DNA of 64,000 bases from Aegilops tauschii subsp. strangulata. Taxonomy: Eukaryota; Streptophyta; Magnoliopsida; Poales; Poaceae. The stretch is from contig NC_053037.3 in assembly GCF_002575655.3 (NCBI RefSeq), positions 450,895,793-450,959,792 of the forward strand, in the 5' to 3' direction. Of the stretch, positions 23,269 through 35,379 are shown in pieces (position 1 is the stretch's first letter; each line of letters begins with the position of its first letter). The position numbers were made by a program, and so were the translations under genes. Below the pieces are notes generated by a model. That model was not told the DNA's origin and made no database searches. It was given only the letters and a program-made list of their open reading frames with translations.

Positions 23269-26200
23269 ATGCCTCCGAGACACGACACCGGATTTGTTTT
23301 CCCACCAGAGATCACTCAGTTGATTCAGCAACAGAATGCCCTGATGCAAGTGTTGGTACAGAACCAAGGCAACAACAACAACCCACCACCTCCACCTGTT
23401 GATCACTTAGCCCGTTTCTTGAGGCCAAATCGCCGGTGTTTTCCAGCAGCACCGAGCCGATTGTTGCAGATGATTGGCTCCGCAAAGTTGGAAGGGAGTT
23501 GGCCACTTCAGGATGCACAGATGCGGAAAGAGTGCGTTTTGCCGCACATCAGCTTGATGGACCCGCAACATCATGGTGGGAGAATTACACAGCCACACAC
23601 CCTATTGACACTGTCACATGGGACCAGTTTCAGCAAGCTTTCCGTACAGCTCATGTTTCAGCAGGAGCTATGGCTATGAAGAAGCATGAGTTTCGCAACC
23701 TACGCCAAGGAGGACGCGCCGTAGGCCAGTATGTGGAGGATTTCAGTAAGTTAGCACGTTATGCACCAGATGACGTTGCTACAGATGCAGCCAAGCAGGA
23801 GAAGTTTTTGGAAGGACTGAATGATGAGCTGAGCATGCAGCTAATGTTAGCAACCTTCAACAACTACCAGGAGTTGGTAGATAGAGCACTCATGATTGAA
23901 GGGAAGCGGCAGCAGATTGAAAACCGTAAGAGGAAGTATGGACAAGGGAAGTACAATTCTGGAGCTCAGCAGAAGCCACGTTTTGCCCCGAAACCAGGAG
24001 GGCAGTTTCAACATACCCATGGAGGAAGTAGTTCGCACAACCATAATGGCTCCAAGAATGGTAATGGGAATGGAGGAAGCAACGGACAGAACCGCACCAA
24101 CCCATCTACCCCAGCCAAGATGGATCTAAGCCACATTAATTGTTTCAAGTGCCAGAAGACTGGACACTATGCAAATGATTGTCCTGAAGCCCAGAATGGA
24201 AATGGCAATGGAAGCTCTGGGAAGAAGCCGAACCCTTTCAATAAAGGACATGTGAACCACGTGAGCATGGAAGAGGTTGAAGTACAGCCTGATGCAGTAA
24301 TAGGTAAGTTTATGGTTAAGTCATTTACTGCACTCGTTCTTTTTGATACTGGCGCATCGCATTCATACATATCAAGGGGATTTGTGGATAAGTATAAACT
24401 GCCAACCCAAGCCCTTAGGTCACCCATGTTAGTAACCTCACCAGGAGCAGAGTATATGGCTAGTTTATGGTGTGAACGGTTACCGTTAAGGATTGGTAAC
24501 TACCTGTTTCCCTCAGACCTAATAATTTTGGAATCGCAAGGATTGGATGTGATATTAGGCATGGATTGGTTATCAAAGTATGGAGGGAACATTGATTGTG
24601 CCACTAAGTCGATTATGCTTACCACCCCGGAAGGAAGAAGGATCAAGTATGTATCCCGGCATGTGCCGAAGAGGACTCAAGTGAATTCCTTATCAGGAGT
24701 TGTACAGGAGGAGGTACCAGTGGTGAAGGATTACCCGGATGTATTTCCAGAAGAGTTGCCAGGCATGCCACCAGATAGAGACATTGAGTTCTTGATTGAA
24801 CTTTTGCCAGGCACAGGGCCAATATCTAAGAGACCGTACAGGATGCCCGCAAAAGATTTGGAGGAAATTAAGAAGCAGATTAAGGAGTTATTGGATAAAG
24901 GCTATATTCGCCCAAGTTCGTCACCTTGGGGATCACCAGTACTTCTAGTGGAGAAGAAAGATGGATCGTTGAGGATGGTTGTTGATTACCGTGGATTGAA
25001 TGAAGTGACCATCAAGAACAAGTACCCACTGCCGATGATCAATGATTTGTTTGACCGCTTACAAGGAGCCAAGGTATTTTCCAAGATCGATCTACGATCA
25101 GGATACCATCAGTTAAAGATTCGAGAGCAGGATATACCTAAGACGGCTTTTACCACCAAATATGGGCTATATGAGTATACCGTTATGTCATTTGGTCTGA
25201 CTAACGCACCTGCCTATTTCATGAACCCGATGAACAAAGTGTTTATGGAGTTTTTGGATAAGTTCGTCGTGGTGTTCATAGACGATATTTTAGTCTTTTC
25301 CAAGAATGAAGAAGAGCATAAGGAGCATTTGCGTTTGGTACTTGAGAAGCTCAGAGAACATCGATTATACGCCAAGTTCAGCAAATGTGAATTTTGGCTG
25401 AAGGAAGTTGGATTCCTCGGACATGTTATATCTGGAGAAGGAATAGCAGTAGACCCCGCCAAAGTTGACACTATAACAAGTTGGGAATCACCCACGTCAG
25501 TTGGAGAGATCCGGAGTTTCCTTGGACTTGCAGGATACTACCGGAGGTTTATTGAGAATTTCTCAAAGATTGCAAAACCCATGACTGAGCTATTAAAGAA
25601 GGACACCAAGTTCAATTGGACTGAAGAATGTGAAGCTAGTTTCCAAGAATTGAAGAAACGATTGGTTACATCACCAGTGTTGATTCTGCCAGATCAACGC
25701 AAGGATTATGAAGTTTATTGCGACGCTTCTCGTCGAGGACTTGGAGCAGTGCTTATGCAGGAAGGAAGAGTTGTGTCATATGCTTCCCGACAACTTAAAC
25801 CCCATGAGAAGAATTATGCCACGCATGATTTGGAATTAGCAGCTGTAGTGCATGCGTTGAAGACATGGAGACATTTTCTCATCGGAAACCATTGTGAGGT
25901 GTACACGGATCACAAGAGTTTGAAGTACATTTTCACGCAGAAGGAGTTAAATCTCAGACAGAGGAGATGGTTGGAGCTTATTAAGGACTATGATATGAGA
26001 TTGCATTATCACCCAGGGAAGGCTAACGTAGTAGCAGATGCGTTGAGCCGCAAGAGCCATGTCAACACCCTCATGACAGGAGAGTTACCTCAGGAGTTAG
26101 CAGAGGACCTTCGCGAGCTATGTTTGGAGATAGTCCCAAGAGGCTATTTAGCGACACTGGAGATTCAGTCTACCTTGATGGAAAAGATCAGAGAAGCTCA

Positions 26201-27756
26201 GAAGACAGACAAGGAGATTGATGAGATAAAGGAAAAGATGAGCAAAGGAAAAGCCAAGGGATTTCGTGAGGATGAGCACGATACCTTATGGTTTGAGGAC
26301 CGCGTTTACGTGCCCAATGATCCGGAGATCAGGAAGTTGATTTTGCTAGAGGCCCATGATTCACTGTATTCGATTCACCCAGGAAATACCAAGATGTATT
26401 TGGATTTGAAGGATACTTTCTGGTGGACCGGAATGAAGAAGGACATTGCGGAGTATGTAGCAGTTTGTGATGTATGTCAGAGAGTGAAGGCAGAACATCA
26501 GAAGCCAGCAGGATTGCTACAACCATTGCTAATACCCGAATGGAAGTGGGATAAAATAGGCATGGATTTTATCATGGGATTGCCCAGGACTCGTTCAGGC
26601 TATGACTCAATATGGGTTGTAGTCGACCGTTTGACGAAAGTAGCTCATTTCATTCCAGTGAAGACCACTTGCACCAGTGCTAAGTTGGCAAAGATATACA
26701 TGACCAGGATCGTATGTTTGCATGGAGTTCCGAGGACCATTGTATCAGACAGAGGAACCCATTACCTCGAAGTTTTGGAAGCAGTTACATGAAACATTGG
26801 GAACCAGGCTAGAATTTAGTACAGCCTTTCACCCACAGACAGATGGACAGACCGAGAGAGTCAATCAGATTTTGGAGGACATGTTGAGAGCTTGTGCACT
26901 AGATTATGGATCTAGTTGGGACGACAATTTGTCATATGAAGAGTTTTCTTACAACAACAGTTATCAAACCAGTTTGAAGATGGCCCCTTTCGAAGCTTTG
27001 TACGGAAGGAGGTGTAGAACACCGTTGTTATGGGACGAAGTTGGAGACCGTCAGTTGTTTGGACCAGATTTGATTAAGGAGTCTGAACAGAAAGTGAGGT
27101 TGATTCGCGATAGGCTCAAGGTAGCCCAGTCCAGGTAGAAGAGTTATGCGGATTCAAAACGTAAGGAGACAGTTCACGAAGTCGGAGACAGAGTTTATCT
27201 GCGAGTATCGCCACTTCGAGGAGTGAAGCGCTTTGGAGTTAAGGGAAAGCTAGCGCCCCGTTTTATTGGACCATACAGAGTTTTGGAACGTATGGGAGAA
27301 GTTGCCTACAAGCTGGAATTGCCTGAAGGATTGTCAGGAGTTCATGATGTATTTCACGTTTCCCAGTTGAAGAAGTGCCACGCAGAGATGGCTGAGATAC
27401 CACTGAGAGATACAGTGCCACTGGAAGCGATTCAGCTGGAAAGTGATTTGACCTATGAGGAGAAACCAGTTAAGATTCTTGAATATGCCAGCCGAGTTAC
27501 CCGCAGTAAGGTTATCAAGTTTTGCAAAGTCCAGTGGAGTCACCATACGGAAGATGAAGCCACCTGGGAGCGAGAGGAGATCTACGGAAGGACCACTCTC
27601 ACCTATTTTCTAGCCAACCCGAATCTCGAGGGCGAGATTCATCTTAAGGGGGGTAGGTTTGTAACATCCCAAATTTTCAATTTGGAATGTTATACATTAG
27701 ATCATCATTGCATAGCATATTTTATTGCATTTTGGCAAATCCTCGACAAATCCTAA
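23269..27756 (+). pseudogene. gag-pol: K gag-pol polyprotein with chromodomain, frameshifted
   Basis: gag starts at ATG 23269. A one-base deletion near 23430 moves the rest into the frame open from 23436. That frame holds the zinc knuckle [14 protein letters not shown] (about 24145), protease [11 protein letters not shown] (about 24340), [13 protein letters not shown] (about 25275), RNase [13 protein letters not shown] (about 25717) and the integrase HHCC region (about 26355-26480). A second frameshift near 26765 lies in the integrase core (SDRG), and TAG at 27136 stops the new frame. The chromodomain (KILEYASRV to EDEATWERE) is at about 27460-27580. The order PR-RT-RH-IN-chromodomain defines Tekay/Del chromoviruses, where this domain guides insertion into marked chromatin. 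The last frame runs into the LTR before stopping at 27754-27756. Confidence 0.92.
27646..27659 (+). other. K polypurine tract
   Basis: AAGGGGGGTAGGTT lies directly before the 3' LTR start TGTAACATCC. It is the expected plus-strand primer. Confidence 0.85.
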
Positions 27757-30439
27757 GCAACTCGAGGACCCTCAGAGAGAGTTGGGGATTTTCCCGATTT
27801 TTCATATTTGATTTTCATCAAATAATAAAACGAGGATTTTGGTTTTAATTATTTTCTCTTCGGAAAAATATTTCACATTAAAAATAAATGAGAGGAGAAA
27901 ATATGACTTCTCCAAAACAATTGAAATATTGGACGAAAAATATTAAAATCATATATTGGATTTTATTCGGATTTTATTTGCAATTTTAATTGCATAAAAA
28001 AAATTGCACGTTTTCAAAACTGCATTTTTGGGTCAAAAAATGTTCACCTTGTTCTAATTAATTTTATTAGACGGGGAAAATTTGTTTTATCATTTTTGGA
28101 TTTTTATTTATTTTTCTGCGATTTTTTTAGATTGGGCGGAATTTTTTTTAAAGAAAAAAAACCCCGCGCCCGACCGGGCCGAGGCCCAGCCGAGCCGGCC
28201 GGCCAACCTCCCTCGTCTCCCTCGCGCGCACGCAGCCGCCGCCGCGGCCGAGTCCGCCTGGAGCACGGCCGCCGCCGCCTTGCCCCCTCCCCCATGCCAC
28301 CAGCCCCCCTCTCTTATAAGCCGCCGCCGCCCCCCTTCACCCCGTCCCCGCCCCAAGCCGACCCCGCCGGAGCCCGCAGCGCCGCCGCCCGAGCCCGCCG
28401 CCCCGCTCGCCGTGCCCCGCCGCCGACGCCGCCCCTCGCCGCCCTGCGCCCCGCCCGAGCCCCGCCGCCCCAAGCCGCCCTCGCCGAGCCCACGCCGGAG
28501 CCTCGCCGACCCCGCCGGAGCCCGTCCCGACGAGGTACCGAGCCGCCGCCGTTTGCTGGTTTTCTAAAAAAACCGTTCATTTTTTCTAAACCCTAGATCG
28601 GTTTATTTTTTTTGGTTTTATTATTTAGTGAACGTTCACCGACCCGTTCGTTTTAACAAACGTGTTCGTCGGATTTTCGCTGTCAACGAACATTCGTTCG
28701 TTTAACCGTTCGTCAGTTTTCTTTTTTGTCGGATTTTTCCACGATTTTCCAGATCCCGATTCCTGATCGGATCTTCGTTTTTGTTTAACTTTTCGCTCGT
28801 TTATCGGAATCAGGCGATTCAAGCGCCTAGAGTTTCGTCTCGAAATTCTCTTTCCGTTTAACCTACTCAAACAAGTTTTTGCTACTGTAAAATTTGACCT
28901 AGATCCATATTAGTAAACGAAGCTTGTTTCTTTCGCCGTTTGACTTTCGTTGCTTCGTTCGATTTGATTCTTTTTGCAAACCGGAGTTCTTAATTTGAAT
29001 TTTCTGGTTGTATCTTTTATTCGAGTTTTACCTATGCATTAGATGAGTACTTATTGTTTGCTTGTTTGTTTGCGATAGAGTACCCGGAGTGCGCCGCTTG
29101 TTACTTCGAATCTCTAGGTTTCGCGGATCATCAGCAAGGCAAGTAACACTTTGATCATACTTTTCCACACCCAGTTTTTATTGCATTAGATCAATCCTTA
29201 AACATTGCATGGTTAGGATCTGATTAAATTGTGGGTATTGGAAAGTAGTTGAGGTAGTACCTATTACCTGTTTTATTTATCAAACCCTTGGGAGTTACTT
29301 CTACGTTGCTTATATTGCCATGCTATGCTCGTAGACGTGGATTGGGTTTGAGAGATATTCATGACAGATGTGAGATTGTTAATAATGGTTTACTTAAGGT
29401 GGCAACTAAAACTCACATCTGGGTGGATTGAGGCACCTGGGGAACCCAGTGTTGCCTGTTTTTTTGGATATCCCGGGGTACCCGTGTGATCATCCTATGG
29501 ACCGCCACCCAGGCTAAAAGGGATCATGAGATTTTTCATGCTAGAAACTTTCGTGTACAGCCACAAGCTATTATGGGCTCTAGCATAGTTGATTAAGTTG
29601 TGTGAGCTCTTGAAGAGGTAGACTAGCAGATGTAGGCGATGTAGGTGGTACGGTCTACCCAGAGTAGAGAGTTAACGCTTCTGAAAGACTGTGTTTCGGT
29701 CATCCGTTTCTCAAACATCATGCAGTGCGAGAATCAAGCGGAGGCGATCGAGTCTTGTGGGGAAAAGTGCGCAATCCTCTGCAGAGTGTACAAACTAATC
29801 ATGGTTAGCCGTGTCCCCGGTTATGGACAACTTGAGTATCTAGTATCTGGATTATCATGTGAATCTCATCATCATGTTACTTTAATTAATTTTGTTGGGT
29901 TAACGATGACACTTAATTGGGATTGAGTTGGAGGTACCTTCTCAATGTTTAACAACCACCATGATAGTTAAACATAACTTATTCCTTTGCAGTAGGGAAA
30001 AATTGGCTTTTCGCAAAATTGTAACCATAGAGCTTTCCACCAGCCATATATGCATGTAGTATAGCATTATTATGTTCATTATTCTCTATGTGTTATATTG
30101 CCAGCATATTCCATGTGCTGGCCCGTTTTCGGGCTGCAACGTTTCATGTTGCAGACTTTTCAGACGACGAGTAAGGTGCCTTAGGTCGTGGTCTTATACT
30201 CAGTGATGCCGTTGGAGTTGATGGACTCACTTATCTTCGAAGCCTTCCGCTGTTATCGTTTTTAGATGGCCTTAAGCCATATTTATCATACTTATTCTCT
30301 TTTGAGATATTCATTGTAATAAGTGTGTGATTGCTACTCTGTTATAAATCCTCCATTTGTACTGTGCGTGTCAGCATTACTGATCCAGGGATGACACTGG
30401 TTCACAGCAGCACAGACTGTTTGAGGTCTGGTCGCTACA
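27660..30439 (+). repeat. K 3' LTR
   Basis: The 2780-bp partner of 19480-22229 is followed by the duplicated target AGCCG. Differences are scattered substitutions and a small length change in the GC-rich leader (about 28370-28400 has extra CCGCCG units). Confidence 0.93.
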
Positions 30440-30519
30440 AGCCGGATCGTCAAGGTCAAAATCCACCAAATCGGCTGTTATCCCCACTCTCATCGAAAGA
30501 TCGGGCCGTCGTCAGATCA

Positions 30520-32137
30520 AGTGGTATCAGTTTTCAGGTTCATCGGTGAGAGATTTACCATATTCTTAGATTAGTTTACTTTTCTGTCCTATAACCCACA
30601 AAAAAGCCAAAAAAAAATTATATTAGTTCATCCTTTACACTTATCTTTTTTTATCCTTGAGCAATTTTTGCATCTAGTATTTGTGTAGTTGAATTTTGTG
30701 TTGCATTCATCCTAGAAAATAGTGCTGGTTTAGATTAGTTTGGGGAAAAGTTATCTACTAGATCAAACTTTTTTTGTCCACCATAGTTTCTGCCGCAAGT
30801 TCGTCCATATTCTGAAAAAAGAGTTAGCGATCTGTTGTTTCAAATATGTGTTGAGTGTAGAAGTGCATGCTCTAGCCAATGCAACCAAAAGACCGATCTG
30901 ATAGAAGAGACTAGGCAGCACATTATACGTCAACACTCCCCCTCATGTGTGGCTCCCTTAGGCCTAAACGTGGACCGAAAGTGGGCTGCAAGTTAATTGC
31001 GCCAGCTGGGTCTTGAACTCAAGACCTCTTGGCTCTAATACCATGTAGAAGTGCATGCTCTAGCCAATGCAACCAAAAGACCGATCTGATAGAAGAGACT
31101 AGACAGCACATTATACGTCAACATTGAGTTCGGACGTCTGTGTCTTCCTCTGCTATAGTTTTTGTCAGGTTCGCATTACAAATTCCTACAACGACGCTCA
31201 GTCCATATACGCTTTGCGCTCCGCGAGCTACCAGACACCCAGGCACAGCGTGTCTGCTGCCCCCTGCCGCTTTGCCACAACCAACGCTCTACGCCAGCAG
31301 CCAACTGCTCCTGTGCATTAGTACTACTAGTCCTCGCTAATCTCAACACCAGCACATGGCTAGCTCCCGTAACACCTTGACTACTAGTCGTAGCTAATCT
31401 CAAGACCAGTGCATAGCTAGCTCACATAGCACCTTGTCCAGTAACCTTGTATTTTCTTTTTCTCTCTTGTGACTTAATTTGTGTCTGTTACTTCTACTAG
31501 CACCCGACCTGAGCAAAAAAAAAAAGAGCAGAAGAGCAAAAGAAAAAAAAGAGAAAAAGGGAAAAAAAGGAAAAGAAAAAGAAAAAAATAGTTGCAAAGT
31601 TCTGGCCGGTTTGCATCTTTTGAACGATCTGTTTTGCTGTTCATACTTCTACACTATTCATATAACCTATTATTGCTGGACATTTTTCTACTCTTGGTTG
31701 CCATACACCGCGTTTATACCTTATCTATACCCAGCTATTTAGATCTATCATATTTTCATTGATTTCCACTCACTTTATTCAGTATCTGGGCTTAGATTAT
31801 TTTCTCTTTTACTAGTCGACTGCCAGCACTAGTTAGGAGTTTGAGCAATTATTCAACTTGCATTACTATTTGCTAAATTGTGCCACTGATATTGCGAGTT
31901 GAGGAAACCTTAACCAAGCTCCACTACCTATATTGTACCATCTTTGGTCACTTGGTAATCGCTATATCGAGTTTTTGATAACTTTTGACCGCGCCAAAGG
32001 CCGACAACCACTGCAGCACGGTAAGAACTGGTAAGAGCTTGATAATTGCTAGAGCGTTGAGCGAAATTTTCCCACTGCCGCTAAGTAGTACTATAGCAAC
32101 ATTATACTTGTGATTTTGTTTTTGTATGGTACTGACC
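30520..32137 (+). other. M untranslated leader
   Basis: This stretch runs from the M primer site (TGGTATCAG, 30522) to the gag ATG. It contains the SMART insertion (30856-31123), a direct repeat of about 58 bp at about 31318-31437 (shared CTAATCTCAA, ACCAG, GCTAGCTC, CACCTTG), and an A/G-rich run at 31515-31591. Small ORFs over the A-rich run are low complexity. I see no gene. Confidence 0.5.
30856..31123 (-). mobile_element. SMART/TRIM miniature LTR retrotransposon, complete
   Basis: The 268-bp element has two 80-bp direct repeats (30856-30935 and 31044-31123) that differ at one base. Read on the minus strand, each begins TGTTGACG and ends TTCTACA. Next to the right repeat is TGGTATTAGAGCC, a Met-tRNA-type PBS with one change, on the minus strand at 31031-31043. 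Next to the left repeat is a PPT, ATGAGGGGGAG (30936-30946). The 5-bp duplication TTGAG flanks it. There is no coding capacity. The size and structure match the SMART elements described in grasses. Confidence 0.93.
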
Positions 32138-32317
32138 ATGTCAGGTTCAAGAGCGGTCAATAGTTGGGTTGCGTCTATTGTGGGAGTTGACTTGCCATAT
32201 ATGGATACATACCACTCTTTTCCACCATAGAAGGTACGACGACCGTCACAAGATGTACATCATGGTAGAAACACATATCATCAGGTTACCTCTTTGCCAA
32301 CTTTCGAGGGTAAATAT
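32138..32317 (+). pseudogene. M gag, 5' fragment
   Basis: From ATG 32138 one frame encodes MSGSRAVNSW onwards, with a TAG at 32228-32230. It continues to LPTFEGKYDP, a motif typical of the start of the retrotransposon gag domain. The sequence then stops being gag at about 32318, where the LTR of T begins. The rest of M would lie beyond T and is not in the window. Confidence 0.6.
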
Positions 32318-32799
32318 GACCCCCGGGAGGGGTCGGGTCATACCACTGGCGGCTTACCAATAAAGATGGCGGAGCCCGTTGACGGCCCAAGACCCAGAGG
32401 TGACTTAAGGACCAGGAGGATGAACCGCCATGTATGTATGACTTGTATTGTAAGGCAAGCATAGTTAGTCACCGAGCCGGACACGTTGTGTATGAGCCGG
32501 CCGGGACTCTGTGAACCGACGGGCGTCAACCTGTATATATAAAGGGACGACCCGACGGCGGTTGAGGGCAAGAAATAAGAGATCGAGAACTAGGTCAAGC
32601 GTATTCGCTCCCTGGTAATCGAGACCCTAGCAATACCACCTCAAACTGGATTAGGCTTTTTACCTTCACCGCAAGGGGCCAAACCAGTATAAACTCTCTA
32701 TGTCCTTTGTCCTGATTAACCCCTTTAAGCTAACCTCGTTGTGATGGCTCCACGACTAAGTCCTTCCACTAGGACATCTGTCGTGACAATTCCACGACA
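32318..32799 (+). repeat. T 5' LTR
   Basis: The LTR is about 480 bp. Its end CCACGACA is fixed by the PBS that follows. The start is placed at TGACCCCCGGGAGG because the upstream sequence is still the M gag frame, so a shift of a few bases is possible. TATATATAAA at 32534-32543 is a TATA box. Confidence 0.65.
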
Positions 32800-32800
32800 G

Positions 32801-32818
32801 TTGGCGCCCACCGTGGGG
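32801..32818 (+). other. T primer binding site
   Basis: TTGGCGCCCACCGTGGGG follows the LTR end by one base. It begins with the TGG expected for the complement of a CCA tRNA end and is the form usual in grass Tat-type elements. Confidence 0.75.
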
Positions 32819-32887
32819 CTGGCACACGGTGGTTTCGAGTTCTTAAAGGGCAACTTCGAAGGGATCAAGGGATATGCTGTGGGCCGG

Positions 32888-35214
32888 ATGACCAAGAGTC
32901 ATCGCGGCAAGCTCTACATCAAAGATGCAGGCTGGGACCCCGAGGCCGGCTCAATTGAGTACGGGTACCGGGTCCCCTTCGGCGGAATCCACATCTTCAT
33001 CGGCAAGATCGGCGAACCGGGCCCTAAGCCGGACACCTGCACCGACATCATCGAGACGGCTCAGCGTGCACGACCCGCCCGGGTTCAGCCCACCGTGAAG
33101 CACGCCTTTGTTGATTTCTTCCATGGGGCGGAAGGTGAGGAAGGATCTGTGCCTGGCGGTGAGACGGCCATCTACTCTGATGGTGAGTCGTCCACAGGCG
33201 AGACTAATTCATTGTATCAACTACAAGATGGCCGGTTTGGGGGTTGTTCCAATGGCAACATTATTCCGGACCCCTATGAGCCGCCGAATAGGGTGGCGAT
33301 CTTCATGGCCGGTACGCAGCCGGTGCTTGGTTCAACACCCGCCGCAGCTATGACCTCTAACTCAGCGGCTGCGGTGGCGGCTTGTGCTGGCGGCTCAACG
33401 CGCCTGCCGGCTCAGGTTTTAACAGAGTCATTGGAGGCTCTGACGACTTTTATGGGGGTAGAGGTAACCTTGGACAACCAGCAACATCATAAGGTGGATG
33501 TTGCAAAGCTATGGGATGAGATAGCTCAAGCCAAGGAAGAGCTGGCGGCTGAGAACGCTAGGATGGCTGTGGAGCGGGCTGTTTTGGACGCCCAGGCACA
33601 GCGGAGTCCTTCCGGCTCACATTGGATCAGAACGCTTCAAATGAGGTCATGAGGAGGAGGCACCGGAGTCATCTGCCCCCAGTTTATGAGCCGAGGAACC
33701 TCTTCAACACGCCTGGAGCAGGGACCAGTGACCCGCCGGTGGTGAACCGGGCGGTCAAAGCGCCTGGGACTGGAGCGGCGGTTCAGCCGCGCGCAATGGA
33801 CACGCCACATTTGAATAATACTCCGCCTCAGCATGTTCCGACACCTCCGGGTCATTATTCTAATCCATTGGATAATATGATTTCTGCGGCAACGCGACTG
33901 GCGGCTCTACCAGTTGAAGGCGAGTCTCCAATGGCGATAGAGACACGGAGGGCCAGGGAGCTTCTTCAGACAGCTGTGGCTCAACAGGCGGCTTATTCTT
34001 ACAGTCGCGAGTGGATTCACTCAACCCCTTGTCCAAGCCAGAGTTATAGTAGGCACATTGACTCACCAGAAGTTTCAAGCAGTGAACAGCGTCGTAACCA
34101 GCCTCGTGGGCATGACCTGGCGAGTGCCAATGCTCAGACTTTGGTGGATCAGGGCAGAGCGCGTCGGGAGGCCGAGCTGGCGGCCCAGCAAGCGGCTCAT
34201 CAATATTCTCCTGTTTATCCATCAGCTTCGGTGGAGGCAGGCGTGACCTCTAGAACCTTGGGTGTGCCACGTTTAGTGTAGGCTCTGCGTAACGAGCGTT
34301 TGCCCAAGGATTTTAAGGGTCCTCGTAAGGTGCCTAACTACACAGCAGATCAACCCCCTGAAGCTTGGATTGAAAGTTATGAGATGGCAATGGAGATGTT
34401 GGATGTTGGTGATGCTGCATGCGCTAAGTATTTCACCATGATGTTGGACGGGACGGCTCATACTTGGTTGAAAGGGCTGCCTGCCAACTCCATTGGATCA
34501 TGGGCCGAGTTAAAAGCCCGGTTTATCCAGAATTTTAAAGACACATGCAAGCAGCCTATGTCAATCGTGGATTTGGACTCCTGTGTCCAAGGTGAGGGCG
34601 AGTCAACAACCCATTGGGTGCGCCGGGTCTCAGCCATCCTACACTCATCAGATCGTATCAATGCCGGTTCAGCAATCCTGATGTTGGAGAAGAATTGCCG
34701 TTTCATGCCTCTTAAACAGAAACTGGGGCGGCTTAAACGCCACTTCAATGACATGGGGGAGCTAATGGCGGCTCTCGTCAAGTATGCCAACTCAGATAGT
34801 ACCAAGGACCCCGAGTCTGATGATGAAAGGCCGGGTAAGGGAAAGAAGAGCAGCAACACAAAAGGGCAGCAACATAACCCGGCAAGTCAGGGTGGCAATG
34901 GTAAGCACAAAGCTGGTGGTAATTTGGATTTTGTGGCCAACACCAATGCGCAGAATAATAGTCAACGCCAGAAGGGTAAACCGCCCCCTAGGTTTGGAGG
35001 GCCAAGATTCAATCTTGAGGCGATGATGAATCAGCCCTGCCCGAAGCATGGTACGCGGGAAAAGCCGGCCACTCACCTCTGGAAGGATTGCTTCATTATG
35101 AGGGAGTACAGAAATTCCAATTTTTTCTAGAACAATCATGGGCCGGACGGCGGCTCAGGATCCGGCTCTCACGGTCCGGGTTATGGTGGCGGCGGTTCTA
35201 ATTCCGGTTTCTAG
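32888..35214 (+). pseudogene. gag: T gag, with frameshift and stops
   Basis: An N-terminal part is open in one frame from upstream of ATG 32888 to 33652. The first in-frame Met after the PBS is the one in GRMTKSHRG. After a frameshift near 33615 the protein continues in the pol frame. TAG codons lie at 34279, 35128 and 35212. The retrotransposon gag domain is at about 34330-34780 (AWIESYEMAM, WLKGLP, LKARFIQNF). A Cys/His stretch, CPKHGTREKPATHLWKDC, is at about 35039. A Gly-rich tail follows. The family is a Tat-type Gag that forms the particle. It is not functional here. Confidence 0.8.
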
Positions 35215-35379
35215 GGTCAAGGCAATCAAGGAGGTTTTGATCAACAGTCTGGTCAGGGAATCAGCAGCAGCAGTCTGGTTATTAGAGTAACCCAAAGCAG
35301 TTGAATAGTGGATAGTATCACATTTTCACCATGAGTTTATGCAAGCGGGATCAGAAACTTCATAAAAGGGCAGTGAACG

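Larger units (their letters stand above)
19480..30439 (+). mobile_element. K: Tekay/Del-type chromodomain Gypsy element with an extra 5' ORF
   Basis: This 10.96-kb element has LTRs 19480-22229 and 27660-30439 (TGTAACATCCC to GCTACA). It also has a tRNA-Met PBS, ORF0, gag-pol with a C-terminal chromodomain and a PPT. The 5-bp duplication AGCCG flanks it. An extra ORF ahead of gag is known from the rice elements RIRE3 and RIRE8, and this arrangement matches. gag and integrase carry frameshifts and there is a stop before the chromodomain, so it is not autonomous now. It inserted into the LTR of M. Confidence 0.93.
18678..30519 (+). repeat. M: 5' LTR of an unassigned LTR element, split by K
   Basis: The pieces are about 18678-19479 and 30445-30519, near 0.88 kb together. 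The end is fixed by TCAGATCA followed by the PBS-like TGGTATCAG at 30522-30530. The start is taken from a TG at 18678, where the S2 sequence stops. It is less certain. K inserted at AGCCG (19475-19479, repeated at 30440-30444). TTAATAAATAG near 19155 could be a TATA or poly(A) signal. I do not recognise the family. Confidence 0.55.

Noticed and set aside
31400..31742. Lys-rich and Phe-rich ORFs in the M leader
   Set aside because: They are low-complexity translations of an A/G-rich run.
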